Shown here in pieces: positions 14,597 to 22,637 of a DNA stretch of 24,541 nt; positions within the stretch are counted from its first letter, which is position 1; each line of letters begins with the position of its first letter. The notes beneath the pieces are model-generated. The model was given only the letters and a program-made list of their open reading frames with translations. It had not been told where the DNA came from and did no database searches. This DNA is from JAYFNU01 sp964460755 (GTDB taxonomy: Bacteria > Bacillota > Clostridia > Oscillospirales > Ruminococcaceae), in the NCBI GenBank assembly GCA_964460755.1, contig CAYWQL010000023.1, positions 1-24,541 of the forward strand. The letters run 5' to 3'. Both the position numbers and the translations under genes were made by a program.

Positions 14597-16351
14597 CTAC
14601 CCTTCCTTTATCGCCGAGAATTTGCACGCAGATGTGCAAACTCCGCAGCCGACGCATTGCGTGTCATCGATAAACGCAAATTTCTTGCCGTTTTCCTCTT
14701 TAAAGGAAAGCGCAGGACAGCCGACGCCCAAGCAGGAGCGGCAGCCCTTACAAGCGTCCTTGTCGACAACAAGGGGCGCTTTATGCTTAACGGTTTTCAA
14801 AAGCGCGCAGGGCCGACGTGAAATAATCAGCGAGGGCTCCTCTATTCCGAGCTCCCTTTTTACCGTTTCTCGGGTCGTTTCGATATCAAACGGGTCAACG
14901 ACAAAAACGCGGCTGAACCCGACCGCCTTTGCAAGCGCCTCAAGGTCAACGGCGACCGTCGGCTCACCCTTTATGGTAAGACCGTTCGCAGGGTTGTTCT
15001 GGTGTCCCGTCATACCCGTAATCGAGTTGTCAAGAACAATAACCGTCGAAAGTCCCTTGTTATACGCTATATCAATAAGCCCAGTTATGCCAGAATGGAT
15101 AAAGGTGCTGTCGCCAATAACGGCAACCGACTTTTTCGCCTGCTCAGCGCCGCGAGCCATATTGAAGCCGTGAAGCGAGCTTATCGACCCACCCATACAG
15201 ATACAGTTATCGACCATAGAAAGCGGAGCCGCCGCACCGAGAGTATAGCAGCCTATATCGCCGCTTACATATAAGTTAAGTCCTTTAAGGGCATAATAGA
15301 GCCCTCTGTGGGGACAGCCTGCGCAGAGCACAGGGGGACGGGGCGGAACGGCGTCCTCAAAGGTATTAAAGGGCAGCTCCTCTCCCAAAATCGCGTCGCG
15401 AACTATCGCCTGAGAAAATTCGCCGCAAAGAGGAAAAATCTCCTTACCGATAACGTCGATGCCGTTCTTCTTGCAATGAGCTTCGATTATATCGTCCAAT
15501 TCCTCTATGACATAAACCGTCTCGACCTCTTCGGCAAAATTCGCGATTAATTCGACGGGCAGCGGATTGACCATTCCGAGCTTTAAGTAGCTGACCTCGT
15601 TGCCAAGGGCTTCTTTCGCGTAAGTATAGCAGTCGCCTGCCGCGATAACGCCGATTTCCTTAGAGTTCATTTCAACCTTGTTTATGCCCGAGTTTTCCGC
15701 GTAATCGATAAGCTTTTGCGTCCTCGCCTCGACATAGGTATGACGAGCCTTCGCCATAGCGGGCATCATAACAGTTTTGGCGACGTCCTTTGTATATTCC
15801 TTTGTTTCTTTTTCAATTCGCGGTTCTTCCTCAACAAGCGAACGGGAGTGGGATATTCTTGTCACAAGACGAAGAAGAACGGGGGTGTCGAAAACCTCGG
15901 ACAGCTCAAAGGCAAGCTTGGCATATTCCTTGCACTCCGCCGAATCCGACGGCTCGAGCATAGGCACCTTTGAAGCTATGGCATGATGACGTGAATCCTG
16001 CTCGTTTTGAGAGGAATGCATACCGGGGTCGTCAGCGACCGCACATACAAGCCCCGCGCGTACGCCGATGTACGACATTGTGTAAAGGGGGTCGGCGGCA
16101 ACATTCAGCCCAACGTGCTTCATAGCGCAAAAGCTTCTCTGTCCGCCCAAAGCGCCGCCGCTCGCAACCTCAAACGCCACCTTTTCGTTGGGCGCCCATT
16201 CGGTATAGATATCGTCGTGCTTAGACAGAAATTCGGTAATTTCGGTGCTTGGTGTGCCGGGATAAGACGAAACGATTTTTACGCCCGCCTCATAAAGTCC
16301 CCTTGCGACCGCCTCGTTGCCGAGCATTAGTTTTTTTGATGTGTTATCCAT
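14597..16351 (-). CDS. iorA: Indolepyruvate:ferredoxin oxidoreductase, alpha subunit
   Basis: This 584-residue catalytic subunit is a fusion of several 2-oxoacid oxidoreductase domains. Residues 7-185 form the pyrimidine-binding transketolase-like domain, with SYPGTPSTEITEF at 29-41. The central domain carries LGMVNPLPVELI at 258-269. The thiamine diphosphate domain holds CAGCPHRG at 343-350, SGDIGCYTLG at 363-372, and the metal/diphosphate motif GDSTF to DNS at 413-443. The C-terminal ferredoxin domain has two [4Fe-4S] sets: Cys534, 537, 540 and 545 followed by Pro, and Cys566, 569, 572 and 576. Its ATG overlaps the stop of ligase 1 by one base (TAATG), indicating translational coupling, with GGGGAG upstream inside ligase 1. 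Electrons go to or come from ferredoxin, so the direction in the cell depends on ferredoxin redox state. Confidence 0.95.
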   Translation of the reverse strand: MDNTSKKLMLGNEAVARGLYEAGVKIVSSYPGTPSTEITEFLSKHDDIYTEWAPNEKVAFEVASGGALGGQRSFCAMKHVGLNVAADPLYTMSYIGVRAGLVCAVADDPGMHSSQNEQDSRHHAIASKVPMLEPSDSAECKEYAKLAFELSEVFDTPVLLRLVTRISHSRSLVEEEPRIEKETKEYTKDVAKTVMMPAMAKARHTYVEARTQKLIDYAENSGINKVEMNSKEIGVIAAGDCYTYAKEALGNEVSYLKLGMVNPLPVELIANFAEEVETVYVIEELDDIIEAHCKKNGIDVIGKEIFPLCGEFSQAIVRDAILGEELPFNTFEDAVPPRPPVLCAGCPHRGLYYALKGLNLYVSGDIGCYTLGAAAPLSMVDNCICMGGSISSLHGFNMARGAEQAKKSVAVIGDSTFIHSGITGLIDIAYNKGLSTVIVLDNSITGMTGHQNNPANGLTIKGEPTVAVDLEALAKAVGFSRVFVVDPFDIETTRETVKRELGIEEPSLIISRRPCALLKTVKHKAPLVVDKDACKGCRSCLGVGCPALSFKEENGKKFAFIDDTQCVGCGVCTSACKFSAIKEG

Positions 16352-17679
16352 TATTTGTTTTCTCCCCGAAGGTCTATTACTCGCTTCGCCTTGCCGACAA
16401 AGCGTTCGATTGATTTTGGCTCGACAAGCGAAACCTTTACGTCGATACCAAGTATCGTTATTATCTTGTGATGTATTTGATTGCGAAGCGCCTCAAGCTC
16501 GCTGTAACGCTCAAGAAGAGCGCCGTCGATAAGCTCAACGCGAACCTCAAGCTTGTCAGAGAAATTTTCTCTCGTGACGACGAGCTGATAGTGCGGGCTT
16601 ATCTGGTCGATACCGATAATCGCGCTTTCAATCTGCGTCGGGAAAACGTTGACTCCTCGAATTTTAAGCATATCGTCGCTTCTGCCGATAATCTTCTCCA
16701 TACGCGCCGAGGTGCGGCCACAGACGCAGGGCTCATATGTAAGGCGAGTCAGGTCTTTAGTGCGATAGCGAACCATGGGTATTCCTCGCTTGGTGAGGTT
16801 CGTCACGACGAGCTCTCCAACCGAACCCTCGGGAAGAACCTCGCCCGTATTCGGGTCGATTATCTCACAAAGGAAGTGGTCCTCACATATATGAAGGCCG
16901 TTGCGCTCAAGGCATTCGCCCGACATACCGGGACCGTTTAGCTCGGACATACCGTAATTGTCGGTGCCGAAGAAGCCGTTGCCCCATTTTTCTTCTATCT
17001 GGGCGCGCATTTCCGGTGTGCTTCCTTCGCTTCCAAGAAGCCCTAATTTAAGATTATAGCTGTCAAGCGGAAATTCGCCCGACATCTCCTTCGCCGCCTC
17101 CGCAAGGTACATACAATACGACGGAGTTGCGACGATAGTGTCTGTTTTAAAATCACGCATAAACTTCAACTGCTTTTCGGTGTTGCCCGAAGAAGTCGGA
17201 ACGACCGTTGCGCCGATACGCTCCAAGCCATAGTGAAGTCCGAGCGCCCCCGTAAACATTCCGTAACCAAAACAAATCTGAACCAAAGAATTTTCATCCG
17301 CGCCCGCGGCGTATACTATTCGCGCCACCTGCTCACTCCAGTTGTCAAGGTCGCCCTTAGTATAGCCGACAACCGTTGGGTTTCCCGTCGTTCCCGACGA
17401 AGCGTGAATTCTTACGATATCCTTTTGCGGCACCGAAAACAATCCAAACGGATAGGTGTCGCGAAGGTCGGTTTTATTTAAAAACGGAAAATGCTGAATA
17501 TCTTGAAGGCACTTGATTTTATCGGCGGATACCCCCGCCTTACTAAATCGTTCGTGATAGAATGCGACGTGTTTGTCGCAATAATCAACCAACTCTTTAA
17601 GCCGTTCGAGTTGTAAAGCCTCCATATTCTTGCGGCTCATACACTCCATTTCTTTGTTCCAAATATGCTGTGACGGCAT
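16351..17679 (-). CDS. paaK: Phenylacetate-CoA ligase (AMP-forming), first copy
   Basis: This 442-residue AMP-forming arylacetate-CoA ligase opens the block. The phosphate loop HASSGTTGNPTVVGYTKGD spans 92-110. NYGMSELNGPG is at 241-251, and the lid hinge is GRSDDMLKIRGVNVFPTQIE. Cys256, His263, Cys318 and Cys320 (CVCGR) repeat the zinc-site spacing seen in the second copy. GGAGG is ten bases before the ATG. The Met at residue 11 and the Met at residue 14 are alternative starts without a better site. The gene shares one base with iorA. Ligase and IOR catalyse consecutive steps joined by arylacetyl-CoA. The copy near the promoter may be the major one. Confidence 0.9.
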   Translation of the reverse strand: MPSQHIWNKEMECMSRKNMEALQLERLKELVDYCDKHVAFYHERFSKAGVSADKIKCLQDIQHFPFLNKTDLRDTYPFGLFSVPQKDIVRIHASSGTTGNPTVVGYTKGDLDNWSEQVARIVYAAGADENSLVQICFGYGMFTGALGLHYGLERIGATVVPTSSGNTEKQLKFMRDFKTDTIVATPSYCMYLAEAAKEMSGEFPLDSYNLKLGLLGSEGSTPEMRAQIEEKWGNGFFGTDNYGMSELNGPGMSGECLERNGLHICEDHFLCEIIDPNTGEVLPEGSVGELVVTNLTKRGIPMVRYRTKDLTRLTYEPCVCGRTSARMEKIIGRSDDMLKIRGVNVFPTQIESAIIGIDQISPHYQLVVTRENFSDKLEVRVELIDGALLERYSELEALRNQIHHKIITILGIDVKVSLVEPKSIERFVGKAKRVIDLRGENK

Positions 17680-17705
17680 AATAAAAGTACCTCCATTTGT
17701 ACTGT

Positions 17706-17730
17706 ATTATAAATAGTTATTCTACTATTT
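17706..17730 (-). promoter_or_regulatory. Promoter region of the ligase-IOR block with an inverted repeat next to the -10
   Basis: On the minus strand a perfect TATAAT lies at 17711-17706, about 30 bases before the ligase 1 ATG. Immediately upstream AAATAGT (17711-17717) and ACTATTT (17724-17730) are perfect inverted arms with a 6-base gap, where RNA polymerase would bind. No good -35 is at the right distance. This combination suggests control by a protein bound to the repeat. The symporter gene upstream has no obvious terminator, so readthrough is also possible. Confidence 0.55.
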
Positions 17731-17757
17731 TTTAAACTAAATGTAAACCTTAATAGC

Positions 17758-19245
17758 CTATGCTCCGATAAATTCGGCGCTTTTACCGTTTTTCTTGAAT
17801 ACTCCGCCGAAGGTTATGCACAAAATTAAGGAAACCGCCATAGCAAGACAGGCGAAATGCGGGCCAAGGTCGCATATCTTTCCGAAATACGGAAGAGCGA
17901 GCTCTTTACAGAACAGCTTGCAGAAAACAGGCGGAAGCGCCGTCAAAAAGCCGCCAATCATACCGATGAACGCGCCTTTTTTTGTAAGCTTGTCGGAATA
18001 AAGCAGCAGTGCGTAGGGAGCAAGGAAGCTTCCCGAAATAACCCCCCATGAATAGGACATCATATCGAGTATGGGGGTGTTGGAGTTAGCTATGAAATAG
18101 GACACAGCGATAAACAGAGCCGCAACCCCTTTCATAAACCACGCGGCGTTCTCTTCGCTCATCTTTTTCGCTATTCGCTCTTTTACTATATCAATCGTAA
18201 GCGTAGACGACGCGGTTATTGTAATTGAGCAAAGGGTCGAAACCGACGCCGCGATAAGCAAAACAAGCACAAGACCCAAAAGCCACGCCGCAAGGTTTGC
18301 CTGCTTAAGCATCGTCGGAACGAGGAAATCCGTTCCGCCACTCGGAAGCTCGCTGAAGAAAAGGCGGGAAAGCGAACCGATAAAATATCCGCCACCCGCA
18401 ACAACAAAGGCAAAGACGGTTGAAATAACCGTTCCGCGCTTTATCTCGTGGTCGTCCTTTATGCCGTAATATTTGTGTATCATCTGCGGAAGACCCCACG
18501 TTCCGAACGAGGTCATAAGAACCGTCGCCCACAGCGCAATATGCTCCTTCGCGCCAAGATTAAGAAGCGCTGTCTTTTCGCCAATCGCCGCAAGACCCTT
18601 CGCCACGCCGCCGACCTGCTCGCAACGAATAACGGCGACCATAAGAACGATTATGCCGAAAAGCATTATAAGCCCTTGAACAAAATCGGCCTTGAGTGTC
18701 GCTACATAGCCGCCGAAGGTAACGAGGAAGATAGCCGCGATAGCGATAACAATCATACATAGCGTTTCATTTACGCCAAGCAGCACCGAGCACACGCTCG
18801 TAAGCCCCTTATAAACCGACGCCGAATACGGGATTAGAAAAACGAAAATAACTATCGAGCAAAAAAGACGCATCGCCCTGCTGTTGAATCGCTTTTCAAA
18901 AAGCTGAGGCATTGATTTTATCTCATATTTTCTTGTAAGACTGCGCGTTCTTTTCGCAAGAACCATCCACGCCAAAAGAGAACCGATAATGGCGTTTCCG
19001 ATACCCGGAAGCACACCCCAAATGCCGTATTTCCAGCCCGTGCCGCCCGCATAGCCGATAAACATAACCGCGGAAAAATACGCCGTGCCATAGGAAAGCG
19101 CCGACACCCACGCGCCCGCGTTACGTCCGCCGACGGTAAGCTCGGTTATGTTCTTCGAGCTCTTACGATAGAATATCGCGACGCCCGCTATGAAAAGCAC
19201 ATACACCGCAATAGTGATAATCATTACTGTTTCTCTTGAAATCAT
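17758..19245 (-). CDS. Sodium:solute symporter (SSS family)
   Basis: This 495-residue integral membrane protein has about thirteen hydrophobic segments, as in the SSS family (PutP, PanF, ActP). The N-terminal segment starts outside with a short tail. VGGRNAGAWVSALSYGTAYFSAVMFIGYAG at about 38-67 is the family's helix 1-2 region, described here by position only beyond its key GGR and SYG. GTWGLPQMIHKYY near 250-262 and the Ser/Thr-rich SVSTLCSITITASSTLTIDI around 345-365 match the sodium-binding helix. AGAGGTG precedes the ATG. It sits 78 bases upstream of ligase 1 on the same strand, and a pathway that begins with ligation of a free acid needs an importer, so arylacetate uptake is inferred. 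Proline, pantothenate or short-chain acids are known SSS alternatives. Confidence 0.88.
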   Translation of the reverse strand: MISRETVMIITIAVYVLFIAGVAIFYRKSSKNITELTVGGRNAGAWVSALSYGTAYFSAVMFIGYAGGTGWKYGIWGVLPGIGNAIIGSLLAWMVLAKRTRSLTRKYEIKSMPQLFEKRFNSRAMRLFCSIVIFVFLIPYSASVYKGLTSVCSVLLGVNETLCMIVIAIAAIFLVTFGGYVATLKADFVQGLIMLFGIIVLMVAVIRCEQVGGVAKGLAAIGEKTALLNLGAKEHIALWATVLMTSFGTWGLPQMIHKYYGIKDDHEIKRGTVISTVFAFVVAGGGYFIGSLSRLFFSELPSGGTDFLVPTMLKQANLAAWLLGLVLVLLIAASVSTLCSITITASSTLTIDIVKERIAKKMSEENAAWFMKGVAALFIAVSYFIANSNTPILDMMSYSWGVISGSFLAPYALLLYSDKLTKKGAFIGMIGGFLTALPPVFCKLFCKELALPYFGKICDLGPHFACLAMAVSLILCITFGGVFKKNGKSAEFIGA

Positions 19246-19264
19246 TTTCGCACCTCTGTTTATT

Positions 19265-19290
19265 GCTTTAAAGCTTTAATGTTTTAAAGC
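19265..19290. promoter_or_regulatory. Overlapping palindromes in the leader of the symporter gene
   Basis: GCTTTAAAGC (19265-19274) is a perfect palindrome. It overlaps a second inverted repeat: GCTTTAA (19273-19279), loop TGTT, TTAAAGC (19284-19290). They lie between the predicted transcription start and the ribosome binding site. They could be an operator or a leader hairpin; the AT-rich content makes this uncertain. Confidence 0.4.
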
Positions 19291-19305
19291 GTGTTAGTGC
19301 TTTAT

Positions 19306-19334
19306 ATTGTACACTATATTTAGTTAAAATGCAA
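19306..19334 (-). promoter_or_regulatory. Promoter for the symporter
   Basis: On the minus strand TTGCAT (19334-19329) and TACAAT (19311-19306) are 17 bases apart, about 60 bases before the symporter ATG. The -10 is strong and the -35 is partial. Confidence 0.5.
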
Positions 19335-19487
19335 AGGTTTTTTCGCTTTTTCGCGTTTTGCTCAAATATAGCTCCGCTTATTTTCGTTATTTATAGAAAA
19401 CACCTATTTGTTAATGGTTTTTTCATTGTTTTTGTTTTGACGATTTGTTATACTTTTTTCAGTGATTATTGAAAGGAAGATTGTTTT

Positions 19488-20591
19488 ATGGCTGCTTCAA
19501 AGGTTTTGTTCTGCGATATGACGACGACGATGGACGAGTGTCTTACCGAAAAGTTTATGCGTCTTGTCAAGACCGCGGGAATAGAAAAGATTGATTTCAA
19601 GGATAAATTTGTCGCGATAAAAATTCATTTCGGCGAAAGGGGCAATCTTGCGTTTCTTCGCCACAACTACGCTCACGCGCTCGTTAATTTCATAAAAGAG
19701 AAGGGTGGCAAGCCCTTTCTCACCGACTGCAGCACCCTTTATGTCGGCGCGCGCTCGGACGCGCTTTCCCATCTTGAATGCGCGTCGGACAACGGTTACA
19801 ACTCTCTTACGGTCGGCTGTCCTATAATTATTGCCGACGGACTTTTGGGTAAAACCGAAACCCTTGTTCCGATTAACTGCGAACAGGTCAAGGAAGCGAA
19901 AATCGGCGCGGCGATTATGGACGCAGATATCATAATTTCCCTAAACCACTTTAAAGGACACGAGGGCGCGGGCGTCGGCGGCGCGATAAAGAACCTCGGA
20001 ATGGGCTGCGGCTCAAAGGACGGAAAAAAGGAAATGCACAGCGAGGGCAAGCCTTCTGTTTCGGCGGATACCTGCGTGGGCTGCGGAACCTGCGCTGAGG
20101 CCTGCGGACAATCCGCGATAAGCTACGTCGACTCAAAGGCGGTTATTGATTACGACAAATGCGCGGGCTGCGGTCGCTGTTGGGAGGCGTGTCCCACCAA
20201 GGGGATTACTCCGCCGGAAAATGCGATTGAGGTCTTTAACAAACGTATGGCTGAATACGCCTACGCAGTCGTAAAAGACCGCCCGAGCTTCCATATCAAT
20301 ATTGCCGTTGACATCTCACCCCTTTGCGACTGCTACGGCGTAAACGATGTAGCAATTATCCCGAACGTCGGTATGTTCGCCTCCTTCGACGCGGTAGCCG
20401 TAGACCACGCGGCGGCGGATAAATGCAACGAACAACCCATTAATCAAAACAGCGCGCTCGCAAAATGCGACCATGTAGGTCACGACCACTTCGGCGCGCT
20501 TGCGCCCGAAACCGACTGGGCCGGTTGTCTGAAGCACGCAGAAAAAATAGGTGTCGGCAACTTCGAATATGAGCTTGAGGAAATGAAATAG
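19488..20591 (+). CDS. DUF362 domain protein with two [4Fe-4S] clusters
   Basis: This 367-residue protein belongs to the DUF362 family of unknown function. The N-terminal DUF362 part includes VAIKIHFGERGN at 42-53, SLNHFKGHEGAGVGGAIKNLGMGC at about 151-174 (key residues His154, His158, Gly-rich turn, Cys174) and a tail with KCDHVGHDHFGA. A ferredoxin-like insert carries Cys196, 199, 202, 206 and Cys225, 228, 231, 235, enough for two [4Fe-4S] clusters. There is no signal peptide or membrane segment, so it is cytoplasmic. A GGAAG site precedes the ATG, and a TATACT -10 is at 19449-19454. It is divergent from the symporter, with 242 bases between, and ends at a strong terminator. Some relatives act in redox or cofactor-linked steps, but no reaction is established for this one. 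Confidence 0.9.
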   Translation: MAASKVLFCDMTTTMDECLTEKFMRLVKTAGIEKIDFKDKFVAIKIHFGERGNLAFLRHNYAHALVNFIKEKGGKPFLTDCSTLYVGARSDALSHLECASDNGYNSLTVGCPIIIADGLLGKTETLVPINCEQVKEAKIGAAIMDADIIISLNHFKGHEGAGVGGAIKNLGMGCGSKDGKKEMHSEGKPSVSADTCVGCGTCAEACGQSAISYVDSKAVIDYDKCAGCGRCWEACPTKGITPPENAIEVFNKRMAEYAYAVVKDRPSFHINIAVDISPLCDCYGVNDVAIIPNVGMFASFDAVAVDHAAADKCNEQPINQNSALAKCDHVGHDHFGALAPETDWAGCLKHAEKIGVGNFEYELEEMK

Positions 20592-20620
20592 ACGCCAAAG
20601 CACAGTAATAAAACAAAACT

Positions 20621-20656
20621 CCCGCCGAAGGATTTTTCTTCGGCGGGTTTGTTTTT
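20621..20656. terminator. Bidirectional hairpin terminator between the DUF362 gene and nadE
   Basis: CCCGCCGAAG (20621-20630) pairs with CTTCGGCGGG (20638-20647) around GATTTTT, followed by TTTGTTTTT. On the other strand AGTTTTGTTTTA follows. It serves the two converging genes. Confidence 0.92.
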
Positions 20657-20735
20657 GCAAAAATCTGCGTCCATATCGTACAAATCAAGCAGTTTAATTC
20701 TTTTTCAGTTTTCTTTCGCAATCCATTTTGGACCT

Positions 20736-22637
20736 TTATTCAAATTCCTTTAGCCAAAGCGCGCTTGACGCGTCGGCAGGCATACGGAAATCGCCGCGCG
20801 GAGAAAGTGAGACCGAGCCTATCTTGGGGCCGTTTGGTACGCACGAGCGTTTAAACTGATGAATAAAAAACCTCTTGTAGAAAAGCTTCAGCCACTTTTC
20901 AATTTCCTCGTCGGTATATTCCCCCGCAAATGCGTATTTTGCCAAACGCATTATCTTTTTTGGGCTAAAGCCCCAGCGCACAGAGTAGTATAAAAAGAAA
21001 TCGTGAAGCTCATACGGACCTATTATGTCCTCTGTCTTTTGGTTAATTTCCTTGCCGTCGCTCGGAAGCAGCTCGGGGCTGACGGGCGTGTCGAGTATAT
21101 CGTAAAGGGTGGGCTTAATCGTCTCGTCCTCGTCCGCGATATGCTTAACGAGATAGCGCACGAGGGTCTTTGGAACCGAGCAGTTGACGGCATACATCGA
21201 CATATGGTCGCCGTTATAGGTGCACCAGCCAAGCGCAAGCTCAGACAGGTCGCCCGTTCCAATTACAAGCCCGTTTTCCATATTCGCCACGTCCATAAGA
21301 AGCTGAGTTCGCTCACGCGCCTGCGCGTTCTCGAAGGAAACGTCAAAGGTTGTTCCGTCGTGACCCATATCCTTTAGATGCGACTTAACCGACTCGGAAA
21401 TATCGATTTCACGAAAGCTGATGCCGAGCGTTTCGCAAAGGGTTTGGGCGTTGCTCTTAGTGCGCTTGGTCGTGCCGAAGCAGGGCATTGAAATGCCGAT
21501 TATGTCAGGTGCGGGTCGCCCCATCTGCTGAAAAGCTCGGCTCGTGACAAGAAGCGCAAGGGTCGAATCGAGTCCGCCGGACACACCGATAACCGCCGTT
21601 TTCGCCCACGAATGAACTATACGCTTTTTCAGCGCGGCGCATTGAATATTCAGAATATCCTCGCACCGTTCGTGACGCTCGGCGTCGTTTGACGGAATAA
21701 AGGGGCGCGAAGCGACACGACGCGTCAGCTTAACTTCTTTTTTTTTTAGACTAAACTCTATCGTTTTATAGCCTTCTGCCGAGTTGTTATATCTTACGCT
21801 TGTCAGACGTCTGCGTTCGTTTTCGATTTTGTTAAGGTCAATTTCACTCTCGCAATAGCTCTGTTTAAACGGCGCGCTTTCGGCTATTATCGAGCCGTTT
21901 TCAGCAATAATGTTGTGCGCCGAGAAAACGACGTCGGTCGTTGATTCGGTTTCGTGGGCGTTGCAGTAGACATAACCGCAACAGCTCTTGCCCGACTGAA
22001 TTGCCACAAGCTTTCTGCGAAAATCAGGCTTACATACAATCTCGTCACTTGCAGAGGGGTTGGCGATAACCGTGGCGCCCGCGAGGGTATGAAGGCTCGA
22101 CGGCGACACCGAAACGAAGAGGTCTTCACATATCTCGACGCCTAAAACAAATTCGGGCATTTCGCGGCACTTGAAAAGAAGCTTTGTTCCGAAGGGGTAG
22201 CTTTTCCCCTCAATTTCGACTGTGCCGTTATCGCTCGGCGCTTCCGAAAAGCGGCGGCCCTCATAAAACTCGGTATAGTTCGGAATAAAGGATTTCGGGA
22301 CGATGCCAAGGATTTCGCCGTCCGTCGTCACTGCCGCCGCGTTATAAAGCTTTCCGTCAACCGTGACGGGAAAGCCCACGACGACGACTATATTCTTCCC
22401 CTTCGTCGCCAACGCAATTTTAACTAAGCTCTTTTTCGCGGAGTCCAAAAGAATATCCTGCAGGAACAAATCCTCACAGCTATACGACGTTATGGCAAGC
22501 TCCGGGAGCGTCAACAGCGAAACGTCCTTCTTCGACGCTTCGTCAATCGCCTTAATTATCTCGCCTGTGTTGTATTCGCAGTCGGCAACCTTGATTGAAG
22601 GGCTTACCGCGGCAGATTTTAAAAAGCCGTCCTTCAT
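20736..22637 (-). CDS. nadE: Glutamine-dependent NAD+ synthetase
   Basis: This 633-residue enzyme makes NAD+ from nicotinic acid adenine dinucleotide, ATP and glutamine, the last step of NAD synthesis. The N-terminal carbon-nitrogen hydrolase (glutaminase) domain, about 1-290, has the Glu-Lys-Cys triad: Glu46 in LPELAITSYSCEDLF, Lys115 in VPKSFIPNYTEFYEGRRF and Cys170 in GVEICEDLF. The C-terminal synthetase domain, about 330-633, has the ATP pyrophosphatase loop SGGLDS at 353-358. GTGDLSELALGWCTYNGDH follows, as in the long bacterial form. Ammonia passes internally between the domains. The ATG overlaps the stop of the upstream radical SAM gene by four bases (ATGA), with AAGGAG eleven bases before it, so the two are translationally coupled. 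A bidirectional terminator follows. Confidence 0.95.
   Translation of the reverse strand: MKDGFLKSAAVSPSIKVADCEYNTGEIIKAIDEASKKDVSLLTLPELAITSYSCEDLFLQDILLDSAKKSLVKIALATKGKNIVVVVGFPVTVDGKLYNAAAVTTDGEILGIVPKSFIPNYTEFYEGRRFSEAPSDNGTVEIEGKSYPFGTKLLFKCREMPEFVLGVEICEDLFVSVSPSSLHTLAGATVIANPSASDEIVCKPDFRRKLVAIQSGKSCCGYVYCNAHETESTTDVVFSAHNIIAENGSIIAESAPFKQSYCESEIDLNKIENERRRLTSVRYNNSAEGYKTIEFSLKKKEVKLTRRVASRPFIPSNDAERHERCEDILNIQCAALKKRIVHSWAKTAVIGVSGGLDSTLALLVTSRAFQQMGRPAPDIIGISMPCFGTTKRTKSNAQTLCETLGISFREIDISESVKSHLKDMGHDGTTFDVSFENAQARERTQLLMDVANMENGLVIGTGDLSELALGWCTYNGDHMSMYAVNCSVPKTLVRYLVKHIADEDETIKPTLYDILDTPVSPELLPSDGKEINQKTEDIIGPYELHDFFLYYSVRWGFSPKKIMRLAKYAFAGEYTDEEIEKWLKLFYKRFFIHQFKRSCVPNGPKIGSVSLSPRGDFRMPADASSALWLKEFE

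Noticed and set aside
14481..15173. Long plus-strand open frame of 230 codons
   Set aside because: It lies opposite iorB and iorA, whose motifs are unmistakable. The product has no recognisable domain and is low-complexity, Ser/Pro/Thr-rich in places.
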